A stretch of 64,000 bases of DNA. It comes from Anthopleura xanthogrammica (Eukaryota; Cnidaria; Anthozoa; Actiniaria; Actiniidae). Both the position numbers and the translations under genes were made by a program. The first letter of the stretch is position 1. The number at the start of each line of letters is the position of its first letter. The notes beneath the pieces were generated by a model. It had not been told where the DNA came from. It searched no databases and saw only the letters and a program-made list of their open reading frames with translations. Shown in pieces: positions 41,101 to 51,797 of the stretch. Location of the stretch: positions 124,001 through 188,000 of the forward strand of contig OZ025223.1 of the NCBI GenBank assembly GCA_964019055.1, read 5' to 3'.

Positions 41101-41842
41101 TCCAAGTTTGAGATCTCGATGAACGATGTTTTTCTATGATGAAACGCATCAAAAGAATGAATGGAAATATTCCATAAGATCGATTAACACTATTAAGAAT
41201 TGTTCTTACCTTGTGAAGGCACTCGACTACTCGTACAATATCGTGGAATATTATGAGAGCTTCCCTTTCGTTTAACCTTTTTTCACGAATAACATAGTGT
41301 TGTAGATTGATTAAATCCGCAGTTTTTGTACCAAAATCATGGGCGCATAAACAGTCCAGTACTAAGCACAACCGATGCCGTATCTTTCCTGATCGACTCT
41401 TGGAAGATGTACCTGGCTTATCACTACTGTTCCGATCATGGCTGTCCGTTTCACTCCCTCCTTCCTCGACATATTCATCTTTGAACAATCCATGATGATG
41501 TACGACTCCATCTTCATCGTGTAAGAGTGAGAGTAGTGAGTATTCTGTATGGAGGAGCATCTTCCCTTGCTTGTCGTCTTGTGTTTCATGACCGACCTCT
41601 CCAAGCGTTAATATCTTGATCGAGTAAAAATCATCAGTTCCCTCTTTCTTTGCGAGACATTGTACAATACTTCTAACAGGAGAGTTACCTAATCGTGGCC
41701 CCAGTAAATAAGGACCGGCCCTCCTTAACCCACTGGGTCCATGTCTTCTTTTACTTCGTTTCGAGGTCGAAGCTCCTGCGTCTTCTTCTAAGCAGTTTGC
41801 TTTTCTTTTTGTTCCGATCGCTCCTGAATTACTCGAACGCAT
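38126..41842 (-). CDS. STK40: Serine/threonine-protein kinase 40 (pseudokinase)
   Basis: Six phase-consistent exons: 41210-41842, 41081-41133, 40842-40957, 38965-39109, 38628-38747 and 38126-38393, giving 444 residues (human ~435). The match runs through the whole protein: a basic N-terminus, RRAGPYLLGPRLGNSPVRS, GKMLLHTEYSLLSLLHDEDG, LVLDCLCAHDF, HRDLKLGN and GSPAYISPDVLSG. A kinase C-lobe with SDMWALGVVLYTMLYGQFPF follows. As in vertebrates the DFG motif is replaced by NFC (ITNFCLGKH) and the glycine loop is degenerate, so it should not bind ATP normally. The tail holds TPQVVPDLQE (V368-V369-P370-D371), matching the VP motif by which mammalian STK40 binds the E3 ligase COP1. The ATG at 41842 gives MRSSNSG. 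The gene is head-to-head with the 252-residue gene at 42,317. Confidence 0.95.
39627..39763. repeat. Imperfect inverted repeat in an STK40 intron
   Basis: TGCTGTGTGCAG...GTGGGTATTGGCAGAACAC at ~39,633-39,673 is mirrored by GTGTTCTGCCAATACCCA...CTGTGTGCTG-type sequence at ~39,732-39,766, with AGAAGTGTT/AACACTTCT between. A related single block (GCTGTGCTGTGTACAG) occurs near 62,013. It is probably a MITE remnant. Confidence 0.6.
40469..40678. mobile_element. 210-bp MITE with TAA target duplication (Harbinger-like)
   Basis: The left end GGGACTGGTCATAAAGTAAA mirrors the right end TTTACTTTATGAACAGTCCC. The element is flanked on both sides by TAA (40466-40468 and 40679-40681). A 3-bp TAA/TTA target duplication is the mark of PIF/Harbinger-type MITEs. 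It is in the large STK40 intron and has no ORF. Confidence 0.85.
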
Positions 41843-41872
41843 CACTTAGCCTCTAAGAAAAACTCAGTACTT

Positions 41873-42093
41873 ACATAGCCGCTCAATCTGATCAGTTCAT
41901 TTTCTTTTTTCATGATTTTGTTGATGTCACGTAAAAGACGCCATGTTTGATTTGATCGAATATTGTTCTGGAACTCAACCCCTTGCGGCCGCGCAAGACA
42001 GGGTGTACTGGGACCTAAAGCAGTCAAACTCTTTTCTTTTTCACGGATATTTTCGTTTTTGATTTTACATAATATCCAGGATACACTACCCAT
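41873..42093 (-). CDS. Unrecognised short ORF or first exon upstream of STK40
   Basis: The ATG at 42093 opens MGSVSWILCKIKNENIREK and continues to a helical, charged part (WRLLRDINKIMKKENELIRLS) and then a strong donor TAT|GTAAGT at 41872. If unspliced the frame runs ten more codons to a stop. The composition looks protein-like, but splicing in phase 0 to STK40 exon 2 would skip half the kinase. It may be an alternative 5' exon or a separate small gene sharing the promoter region. Confidence 0.35.
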
Positions 42094-42316
42094 TGATTCT
42101 TACGGATTATTAAGTCAAATCTGAGTTATATTTCTGTTTTTCTCTCTCGCACTTTATTAAGAAACAATATTATGCTAATAGATGCACTCAAAGGGTATCC
42201 TGTTACTATAGCAACGCTGTGTAGCGATCATGGATCTCAAACAGCTGTTTTATCTATAAGAATGTTCAAAGTCGAACCATCTTAACTTCCAAGAAGAATA
42301 AGATATTGGAATTAGA

Positions 42317-44391
42317 ATGGTAAGTTAGCTAAATCGAAACATTACTTCGATGAATGGAACGATTCTTTGTGTTCTAGAACAAGTTACGCGACTTCTAATG
42401 TGATAACGAGCAAGCATACTGTCGCGTTCTTGTCGTATAAATAAATAATGTCTCCATTCTAATTGTTTCAGCAACAGGTATCTAGAACATTCGATCATTC
42501 TCATTACATCCAGCCAAGACTAAAGCCATATTATCTGGATGGATATGGAAGTAAGTCTATCGGGGAACCTGACTGGAGGCCACATCCATTGAATGCCTTA
42601 TCCCAACCAGACACTCAACAACATAGTAAAATGTAAGAGAAACTTCATGCTCTTCATGCTTTCTTTGCAACATTATCTCTTCCTACACTGTCTATTTGCT
42701 GCCTTTAAATACTGTTAATAGTAACGGCGTTTCTTTTTCGTTTTCATGGATTGATGCGCTCAGGGGAGGAACAGGTTTGGACTGGTATTCCAGTATGAGA
42801 TGCCCCTCATCATTACCAACAAGAGAGAAACGAAAGACTTTACATGAAGACACTAGCACTGGTCAGTATCATTTAATGTAGCATAAAAGAACCATTGCTT
42901 ATCATGCTCCCAAGGTGGTGGGGTGAAACGTCCCCAAACCCCCCCCCCCCCCCCCCTACCCCCCCTCCCCTTCCCCTCTGGACTCGGCACCTTAAGTGAG
43001 TTGAATTTGTTGGTTCTCTCCCTCTGTAAAAACCAACCCTAATTCAAACTGAGCTGTGCTCCATGGTCAGACATGAGTCATATGGTGGCTGCCCGAGGTG
43101 CCTTTGTATGCCTTCGACTTGACCATTTTGAGCTGCATCCTTCGTAATTCAGCTCTCCAGCTGCAAGCAAGGATGATTAGCCCCTCCAAATTTTTTCTTC
43201 TTCCTTACAACCAACACCTCTGTCCCAGCAGGCATGATAGGTAGTTTTACCAAGCAACTACTGTTCTATATAACTCTTGAAGACTAGTTTACCATCAAAT
43301 TACTTACATTTTTTTTTCTTGCTTAGACATCAAAAAAGAAAGAGAACATGTCAAAATTAGAGAGCCGCTGTCAAGACAACAAAGTCTGGCCACCAAGCCC
43401 ATTACTGTACAGAAATATGACGAGGATGAGGATGATAGATATTATTACATGAAACCGTTTGAGCTTACACTTAGAAGAGCAGTAGGAGCTAAAAAGAATG
43501 GTATGTATTCTCTTTTCCTTGTGTTTAGAACAGTAAACAGGAATTGACAGCAGAATCAATGCTTGCAGACTGTAATTTTTGTCTTTGAGATTGGTTTTAG
43601 ATTGAAGATCAATTCTTTTGCTTTAAATCTATTACAGTGTATTGCAAGAGGAATGGTATGCCAGTTGCATCACTTGGTGACAAAACCTACCAAGTGCCAG
43701 AATATTCAAGAGATTTTCACAAACATGGCAGTACGCGTCCTGTCATATCATTTGGGTAAGTATTATCACTGAAATCTTGTAAGACTGGGAAAACAGGTTT
43801 TACATGAGTCTGTTATTGTCACAGGGGTATTACAAGATGTGTTCCAGATACTTTCATCCCATTACAAGATCTACCTATTAGACCAAGGTATGAAATACTG
43901 TCATTATGTACATAATAATAATAATAATGATAATATTTATTAACTTATAGTGCTAATATCAATATACATTTAATCGGCTCATGGTTACAGACATGCAGTT
44001 AGGTCTATCTAATATGAGTCACTGTATATTTTAAGGTTGCCAGTGCATATTACTGCAGTAAGCTAGGCTTCCTATATTTCATCATTACCACTATCATCAG
44101 CATTATCACCGTAACTATCATTGGCATCATCATCATAATAATCATCATCAGTAATGGCACCATAATCATCTCAAACATCACCATCATTACTTGAACATCA
44201 CCATCAGCAGCAGAATCCCCAAGATTAATTTCTGATTGCTTCCATATAGACCAACATTTGAATCAAGGAGAAACGTATTTGAAAAAGCTCATGAAATACA
44301 GGAGGTAGTATCTCTTGACACATGGAGGCCAGCACCAACACTGGTTGCTTCATTTCAACTCCCACTGATGACATCACACTTGCTGCACTGA
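42317..44391 (+). CDS. Uncharacterised 252-residue protein
   Basis: Seven phase-consistent exons: 42317-42319, 42472-42632, 42764-42861, 43327-43500, 43638-43755, 43825-43887 and 44250-44391. The first coding exon is only the ATG. The protein has no signal peptide or TM helix and is rich in Pro, Tyr, Trp and Arg in short extended motifs: RLKPYYLDGYG, EPDWRPHPLNAL, GLDWYSSMRCPSSLP, YQVPEYSRDFHKHGSTRPV, RPTFESRRNVFEKAH and DTWRPAPT. Such composition is typical of small ciliary or sperm microtubule-inner proteins. That is an impression from style, not a family assignment. An internal strong donor at 42,551 (GGAA|GTAAGT) could shorten exon 2. It diverges from STK40 and converges on HDAC8. Confidence 0.7.
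42935..43230. repeat. Poly-C tract and SINE-like remnant in an intron
   Basis: A run of ~20 C (~42,938-42,957) is followed by GTTGAATTTGTTGGTTCTC (~43,003), an altered form of the SINE body seen at 3,530 and 25,100. Then comes ~200 bp of sequence with no clear feature. Confidence 0.5.
44080..44215. repeat. Degenerate (ATC)n microsatellite
   Basis: ATCATC units with ACC and AGC variants lie just upstream of the last exon of the 252-residue gene. Confidence 0.8.
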
Positions 44392-45005
44392 TCATCCATT
44401 GTCCAACAATGGTCCATACACAGATCAAAACTTAACTACTACCTGTACCCATCACGACTCTTGTAAATAACAATGTAGGTTTCCAGGAAAATATTAATTT
44501 ATTATTATTTATCATTTAATATGATATTATCAAAGTGATGGGAAATAGAGATAGAGTCACTTTAATACAGACTTTTTAATGTGTAGAAACTTTGGATACC
44601 ATTTTTAATATTAAAAAAAGCAGTAGTTAGACTTGGTATTAATTAAATTCAATCTTTATTTTTGTACATGGAAATTTATTATACAAAATGTAAACAATAA
44701 AAATATTTATTTTGTACAAAAATAGGATTAATAAAATAATATTTTTGATAAAGAATGTTCTTTTCTTTTGATGCAAACATTGGGAAATATTAAAAATAAT
44801 TTGAAAAGGGTAATAGCAAGTGGCATATCTAAAACCAGTAGCAAAACTCAATAATTGTTGGTTCATACAACAAACCAACATAAATAAATACAATATTTGA
44901 ATTTAGTAAAAATGTACAAACATGGTAAAACTGGAATTTTAAATTCTATGTACAACACAACTGAGTTTCTTAGGAAGAAGAAGGACTCTTGGCCATGTGC
45001 CATTT
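44392..45005. other. Convergent 3' ends with a shared palindromic poly(A) region
   Basis: The stretch AATAAAAATATTTATT (44696-44711) is a palindromic-like sequence. It supplies AATAAA on the plus strand (44696-44701) and, through TTTATT at 44706-44711, AATAAA on the minus strand. A second TTTATT is at 44655-44660. It could serve both converging transcripts. Nothing else was seen. Confidence 0.6.
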
Positions 45006-47912
45006 TTATTGGATATTCTGAAGGTTTCCTGCAATAACAAAATGGAACGTCAGTGACATGAAATAATCGATTACTGTTTGATGACAATAACTATGATCAC
45101 AAAACCTAAGTTGGGAAAGTGCCATTCAAGGTGAGTTATGATTGTTTGTTTACAACAATAGTTGAATAATAACATTTATTACCTAGAGCTTTCTTGATGG
45201 CATTCTTTAAGTCTTCATTTGTATTTAGATCTGGTTGTGGTCCTGTGGTAACTGCAAGCTGATAGCTGGGTCCATAAGCCAGGAAATGCTGACAAGATTG
45301 CAAAACATCATAGGTGATCATTACAGACAGCATTTATTAACAGAGTATTGGTGTATTAAGATATGCCAAATGATACATGAACCTACCTCATGTTCTGGTA
45401 TATCATTAGGTAAGAGTCTGTCCAACACAACACTCGTTAGATATGTCCAGCAGCGTGCAGTATTAGCCATATTATAACCACCTATTATTGAAATGGTCAA
45501 AATCATCATTAGGAACCTCAAAATCATTTTATAGTACAAAGATAAAAGAGAGTGTTAATTGTGCTACTAAACGAACAAGTCGCTGACTCACCTCCACCAA
45601 GGAGTAGTGTTGGAATACCCCAGGATAAAAGATTCTTAACACAGCGACCCACTCCAAACTGGGTGAGATTAAAAGAGGCCATAGGGTCTCCTGCTAATGT
45701 GTCTACTCCACACTGACATACTATGGCATCTGGTTTGTATTTGGACCGTACTTTAGTCATTACTCTGAAGAATTCAAATAAAAACCATGTCAGAATAGTA
45801 CTTGATGATATACATACAACTAGAGTGTCATGCCATGCCTACCTATTGAAGACTTCAACAAATGGTCTGTCAGTGATTCCATCATTCAATGCTACATTAA
45901 GGGCATAGTATCTTCCTTTTCCTCTCCCAACATGGTTGCAACAACCACTTCCTATGAGATAAGGATATTTCATATGAATTCATGTGGTAAAAGTTAAGCC
46001 ATAGACATGGTAAACAATGACTGGGATGTATTCTTGTATGCTATGTAGACAAGAAGCATGTCCAGCCTCAAAGTATTCCATAATTGAGTGCCATCAATCT
46101 ACACCTAAGTAGTTTTGTGTGGTATGTTAAATTCTGTTCTTAACAGTCTGAGTCATCTTACATCAAAGGCAGTTTGATGCAAGACAACTAACTTACCTGG
46201 AAAGAATCCTGAAGCATACTTATGGAAAGAGACAGTCATGACCCTTGGAGTAAATGAGAAAGCATCTTCTACACCATCACCATGATGCAAATCAAGATCT
46301 ACATATAAAACTCTGTTAAACTTCTCCCTGAGCTTTAGAATACCAAGGACTATATCATTGACATAGCAGAACCCTGCTGCTTCATCCCTGGAATACGAGA
46401 AAAATTATTATTATATGTTAAGACTAATTATTATTGCTCAACAAAGATATTCTATGATACATGCAGCATATCATCAAGATACTTACACATTATTATAGAC
46501 AATTTTGCTCAACAAAATGATCTACCAAAAGATATTCTAGATAATAGATTGCATGCTGCATTACCTCTGTGCATGATGCCATCCTCCCTGCCAGTTAATA
46601 ACTACATTTGCTTGTCCACTCTTTAGCACCTCAGCTGCTGTTATTGTTCCACCAGCGATGGCAGAGACAGTCTCGAAAACATCTTCAAACATTGGACAAT
46701 CATACCCTAACAAGCAAACAGGTAAAAACTGTTAATATTATAAAAGGTGAAATACTAAGCTGGCACCATTAAGGTTTAGTAGATACAGTTAAAGTAAGAT
46801 ATGGTAATGGCTAATGAGGGCTATAAAATTTTTTGTTTCTCGAAAATTATTCTTAAGTTGAAAGAAGCATCTGAGGTCACTGAGAATCAAATCAATGCAA
46901 TGCTTGGGTTGATATTTCCCTGAGTGACAAGGACAAGATGCAGGAGCATGTCTTATTCCTTACCAAGTCCATATTGGTTAATTTCATCCTCATCATCAAG
47001 ATCACTGTAGTTCTTCAAACATTCTACATACTCATTGGAATGAAATCCTGTCAGCTCATTCAACGATGCTCTTTTGGGAGGGATGATGCTGAAAATGCAA
47101 AACATGTTAATAAAATGAAATAAGTAATTATGATTGTGATAATGACTATAATGATGATGATGAAATCTATTGATTAGCAAAAATCAACTACTGCCAAACA
47201 AAAAATGGTTTTTAATTTTACAAAAATTATTTTAAAACATCGAATATTAGAGATGTCGTAGTAATATCTTATTTTATCGCATTTTTTGTCTATAAAATAG
47301 AACATTTTTTCTTGTCTGCATGTTTAATGAGCTACCTGCCGCAAAGAACAAGTACTAAGAAAGAGAACAAGAAATAAATATTTAACAGAATTGGTTTTTT
47401 ACTAAAACTAAAATTAGAAGAAATTTGCTCTTTTATTTATGAAAGATCGAAGAGCATCTAAAAGGAATCATGCTTTGGTTTGCTGAAAGTAAACTCCGCT
47501 ACAGCAATCGGGAATGTTTTTTATTTCAAGGAAAATTATTCGGGCAAAAACTACACAAAAACTAACAAATATTCATCACTAAATACATCGGATGCACTAA
47601 CCTCACATTCCTATCCTTAAAGAGTCCGTAGGCTTCAATCAAAGACGTGATAAGACTGGCCTGAAGATAAAACATCGAACGGTTTGTTCAAAGAGAAAAA
47701 ACTCGCTCGCCTCAACAACAACAACAAACTAAAACTTTGCCTTAAAAAAAACGATAAAAAAACACCAACAAACCATAAATCAAGACACCACTTACTCTGC
47801 CTTGTACTTTAGGAAGCTTATCACATAGATTTACATAGTCTTCAGAGTGAATAAAGGCTACTTTACGGTGTTTTATCGCAAGCACTCCTTCGTCCTCGTC
47901 TGAAGACGCCAT
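45006..47912 (-). CDS. HDAC8: Histone deacetylase 8, complete
   Basis: Ten phase-consistent exons: 47796-47912, 47602-47660, 46964-47088, 46565-46706, 46197-46387, 45843-45951, 45592-45764, 45387-45481, 45183-45288 and 45006-45028, giving 379 residues (human 377). It is a class I zinc-dependent lysine deacetylase. Catalytic positions are all kept with an offset of +2 from human: His144/His145 (GGWHHAQR), zinc ligands Asp180 and His182 (DLDLHHGDG) and Asp269 (CGVDTLAGD), and the transition-state Tyr308 ([14 protein letters not shown]). The protein ends soon after the catalytic fold (ALGNLQNIQ), as HDAC8 does; HDAC1-3 have long tails. RAS at 39-41 places Ser41 at the human PKA site Ser39, and the site spans an exon junction. 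The last coding exon is only 23 nt. A TTTCGCGC element (E2F-like, minus strand) lies near 47,940. Confidence 0.97.
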
Positions 47913-50900
47913 TTTATTTCGACCAGTTCAAACTTGCGCGCGAAAAATCAAACTGCGACAATCAACTACTGACCGGGGGAGGGGTGAGGGGGCTGGTGTT
48001 ATCACAGAGTGGAGTCTGGAAACTAGTTCTATTTTTTATTTTATGAATTTTTTGGGATATTTTTTTTACATTCTAAAAAAAAAGAGAAAAATATTTAAAA
48101 GATTTTCGCACATAGCTGATTTATTCGACTAATCAGTGAATAGTTTGCATGTGAAACTTTTAAACCAGATTTAGTTTTTACTACGTTTTAGGATATACTA
48201 TCAAATCAGAAAAAAATCAAAATGCAGTTCCATTCAAAATGTTGTATGTCAAGCTACGATACGTGTATATTTTACTGTGTGAGCCAATTCAAATAGATCC
48301 CCATGAATTAAAACATTTTTACATATGTAATGTGTAGCATTTCTGAAATGATAAACGCGCAAGTCTATCATTACATCCTCATTATAGTATAAACATGCCG
48401 CAGTTGTGTTAGAAATCACATTGATAAACGTCAGTAGTTAGTTGTACAATATCTATTCCTTTTACGGAACCGTTTATATTAGTAAATGCAGACATGAGTG
48501 CGCGCACAAATATCTCTTCCCGCTATCTAGCTGAGTGAGACACTCAAGTTGCAAATGTTTATCAACAAAAGCGCGCGAAAAATTTCGAATATTTAATAAA
48601 TGTAATTTTAGGAGAAAAAGAAATGAAATGAGTGTTTTATGAGGGATATGTATTCAGTATTCCTGAAATAACAAATTTTCCCGCCACAGATTATACGATT
48701 TCTTTCATAAAGGTATCTTTTCCAGCGCCATATCTTAAAAACTTTCGGAGTCGCGTCGGTAAAGTTTGTTCCTTTGTCATTTTCTAAGGAAAACTTGAAG
48801 ATTATTCCAGAAATCCTTTGTTAATTCTTGTTATAACAAGTTATAACCCGTTAATTACAGTATGCTTTTATTATTTTGTTAAGGAATTTTTTGTTTACTG
48901 TATTATGATCTATTATCGATACTGACCTCCCCTTCGTCGTCGGCATAGCTTGAGCCCTGACCAGTACGTGGACCTTGTATCAAGCCAGCTCACGTACGAG
49001 CCTCACTGCAATGAATGAAAACTTTATTTAACGAGGAGACTTCATCACCTTAGGTGATTTTCATGAAGGACCTCAAAAAACACTGGTTGTAAAAAGATCG
49101 TGAATGAGATTATGATCTCGATGTTCACCATACACTTGTCAAACTTGTTGAACTAACTATTTGTAGACTCACCCGCGGTTTATTTTGGTCTCGTTGAACC
49201 GATTCAAAATAGTTCGGCTGATATGAATGTTGAGAGGCCTGCGGTCTTATCTCATGCTTTATAATATACGTGGCAAGCAAAACACCTCCTAGACACGCAA
49301 GTTGAAAATCACTGTGAACTATCTTGATGATAAAATAAACAGTTTAACCTTAAAAAGTAACAAACACATGATCATCTTGGTCAGTTATCTCGCGGAATTT
49401 ACATGTCCTCCGACTGCGGATAGACGTGGCGAGTTCTTTTTTTCCGCAATCTGATAAATTACTTTTATTTCCAAAGTAAAAAGTGATGACAGAGTAAAGA
49501 AAGAAAGAATTTTAAATACAAATCAGCATCTCAAACATCGTTAATCAGTGTCAGTTTAGTAAGAAATTTAGATCAGATTAGTAGATAGTCCAAATAAGCA
49601 GAAAAATTCTGGTTTGATCAATCATGACGTCGTTAGTTAGTTAGTGCCTGGAGTGCTTTCTCGCGGGGGATGTTGTATCGGCGCTCATCGCTCTGTCTAT
49701 CGGAATTTATTTTATGTGGGGATCGATTTTTGAGTCCATTCAAATAATCTTCAAAAGATTTCCGCTGAATTCAAGTTTCTCGTCTAGCAAATAATATTGC
49801 ATTGCTTTGAAGCTCACAGACTGTTGTTTCCGCCATGCTGCAGCGTGCTGCTGCTGTGCTGTGATCTATTCACCTCTCGCGTGGGTGCTAACACTTCCTG
49901 ATTACCCATTTGAAAAGAAAAAGAAAAATCCTGTGTTTAGGAATAAACAAACGCCAAAGGGCAGTGTTGCTGGGGATTATTTGACTTGGTTTATTGCGGA
50001 AACAAAAACGAAAATGTACAACATCGCCCACGCTAATCTTGACTTAGTTCTTGGGGTATTTTTCGGGGTTTTATCTGGCGCACGTACTACAAAGTGGAAT
50101 GACCGAGAAGTAGGTCATGTAGCGATACGATCTACTGAACTACACAAATTAAAATCATTAAATAGTAACCTAAGCAGCATCCTGACTCAGGAGTGTGTTT
50201 TCCTTAGCGAACTCTCCACCTTTACGTTAATACAAGTGAAGGTAAATGAAACACGCAGATTGAAGCGATATCAGGAAGATAGTTTAAATTTAGCTCATAA
50301 AACCATTTTTATTCAGTTATCTGTATAATAGACATGAAGTTAACGTCTTTATCAGAAATATCAATTCGACGATTTTCATGAATGACGTAATCAGTGTATG
50401 ACGTTGAATTAGTTTGCCGCAGTTCAAATCAAGGCGCTGATCAAATGCGCAGGCTAAAAAAAGATTTAGCTTTTGGCTAAAAAGGAGTTCTTGAGCTTAG
50501 AAATATATGAATTCAACAACAGAAATCCTCAGCTCAACAATACAGCATATTTGAGTAAATTAATTAAGACTGTTATAATGAATGATAATTGAATTAATAG
50601 GAAGGGGAATGAAGTGTTCATTCGTGTTCCTGTTTCTAAAGAAGCCGATGAAAAAAGGTGTTCTAGATTAGATGCAGAAATGCTGAAGGAATAGTGACGC
50701 CAAGCCTAGATTCCAACTATTTTGTGTTGAATTTACCAAGAGAAGTGAATTATTTTAGAAACTATTAAACCTAATATTCAAACTAGTTCAACTAAAGTTG
50801 TTTCGAGAAGTAGGTTATACAGTTCTTGCTATCCTCAGCTTTGATTCACGAGTTTAGTTGATGTAGTGCTAAGATCCTCACATCTGTTTTTTCTGATGCC

Positions 50901-51540
50901 TTTGAAGTATTCTGCGAGGCCGTTTAATTGTTGAGTATCTCAGCAAGAGATACCCAACACAACTGACAAAAACATTTCCTCGATACAAAGCTGATTCTTC
51001 CAAAGTAGGTAGCCAGATATATAGGGACTACAACTATTTTAGTTGTGAGGCCAAAAAGTGTGGGATTCATTTGTCAATCCACATTATGTAACGTAGACGC
51101 AACGACGACAAAATGCGGTCCGTTTTGATCCTCGTAGGTCATTATACACTGTAGTCTTTGATTTGCCGCGATTAGTCCCACAGGGACACGTAGTTTGCCT
51201 GTTATTTTATTAGTTAGTTTATCCACACGTGTTTCTTTGCACTGCCTTCTCAGGTACCCACTTGAAAACCCCTAAACGGTTCTATGAGGAAGTTTAAGTT
51301 GTGCGCGGTGCAGTTTGACTGACGTTCCCAGACGCCTTAATATGCAGCAATTAGTTTATCCTAACAAGTTAAGTGAATTGCTATGTAAATATTGATCTTG
51401 TTATTGAAGAACTGAGTCCCGACGATCCAATTAAATAGATACTGGATGTAATTGAATAGGCCTAATTGAAATATCACTCGACCGAGTCGGCTTACTGCAG
51501 TGCGTGAACTCTAATCATTGAACAATATAATAAGGCCTTT
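47913..51540. other. 3.6-kb intergenic region between HDAC8 and Notum
   Basis: HDAC8's promoter should occupy the first few hundred bases; GCGCGCGAAAA blocks occur at ~47,937 and ~48,569. The 173-codon frame at 49,807-50,328 (plus) starts without an ATG and has no recognisable domain or splice context. It could be a pseudogene or chance. No array was found. Confidence 0.5.
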
Positions 51541-51797
51541 GCCTTTTGCCGCCACCATGGTCTTGGCCAATCAGCGCGGGCTAGGTTACGATATATTGAT
51601 GAGTTCTCCAGGGCTTGGTAAATCTAATGCTATTTACGCTTTCGCCTGACGACACTCTAACCGAAGTGTTTAGTGTAAGCGTGCCTACTTTAACACTGTA
51701 CTCAAGACTTCCAACCCTACAAGTGCTCCAAGTCTGGCCGTTGGAAGAAGAACCGATAAACGAGTGTTAAATTGATTAAGTGAACATTTCACTTAAA
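51541..51797 (+). promoter_or_regulatory. Notum promoter / 5' UTR with CCAAT box and optimal-Kozak uORF
   Basis: GCCAATCAG (CCAAT at 51567-51571) in a locally GC-rich patch suggests a core promoter. Overlapping it, GCCGCCACCATGG (ATG at 51557-51559) starts a 30-codon ORF ending with TGA at 51649, all upstream of the Notum ATG at 51798. If transcription starts before ~51,540 this would be an upstream ORF with a perfect Kozak context; if the CCAAT box is used it lies outside the mRNA. The transcription start cannot be read from sequence. Confidence 0.4.

Noticed and set aside
49807..50328. 173-codon ORF upstream of Notum
   Set aside because: It has no ATG at the start, no recognised domain and no splice partner, and its compos­ition fits chance. 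It is noted in the intergenic entry only.
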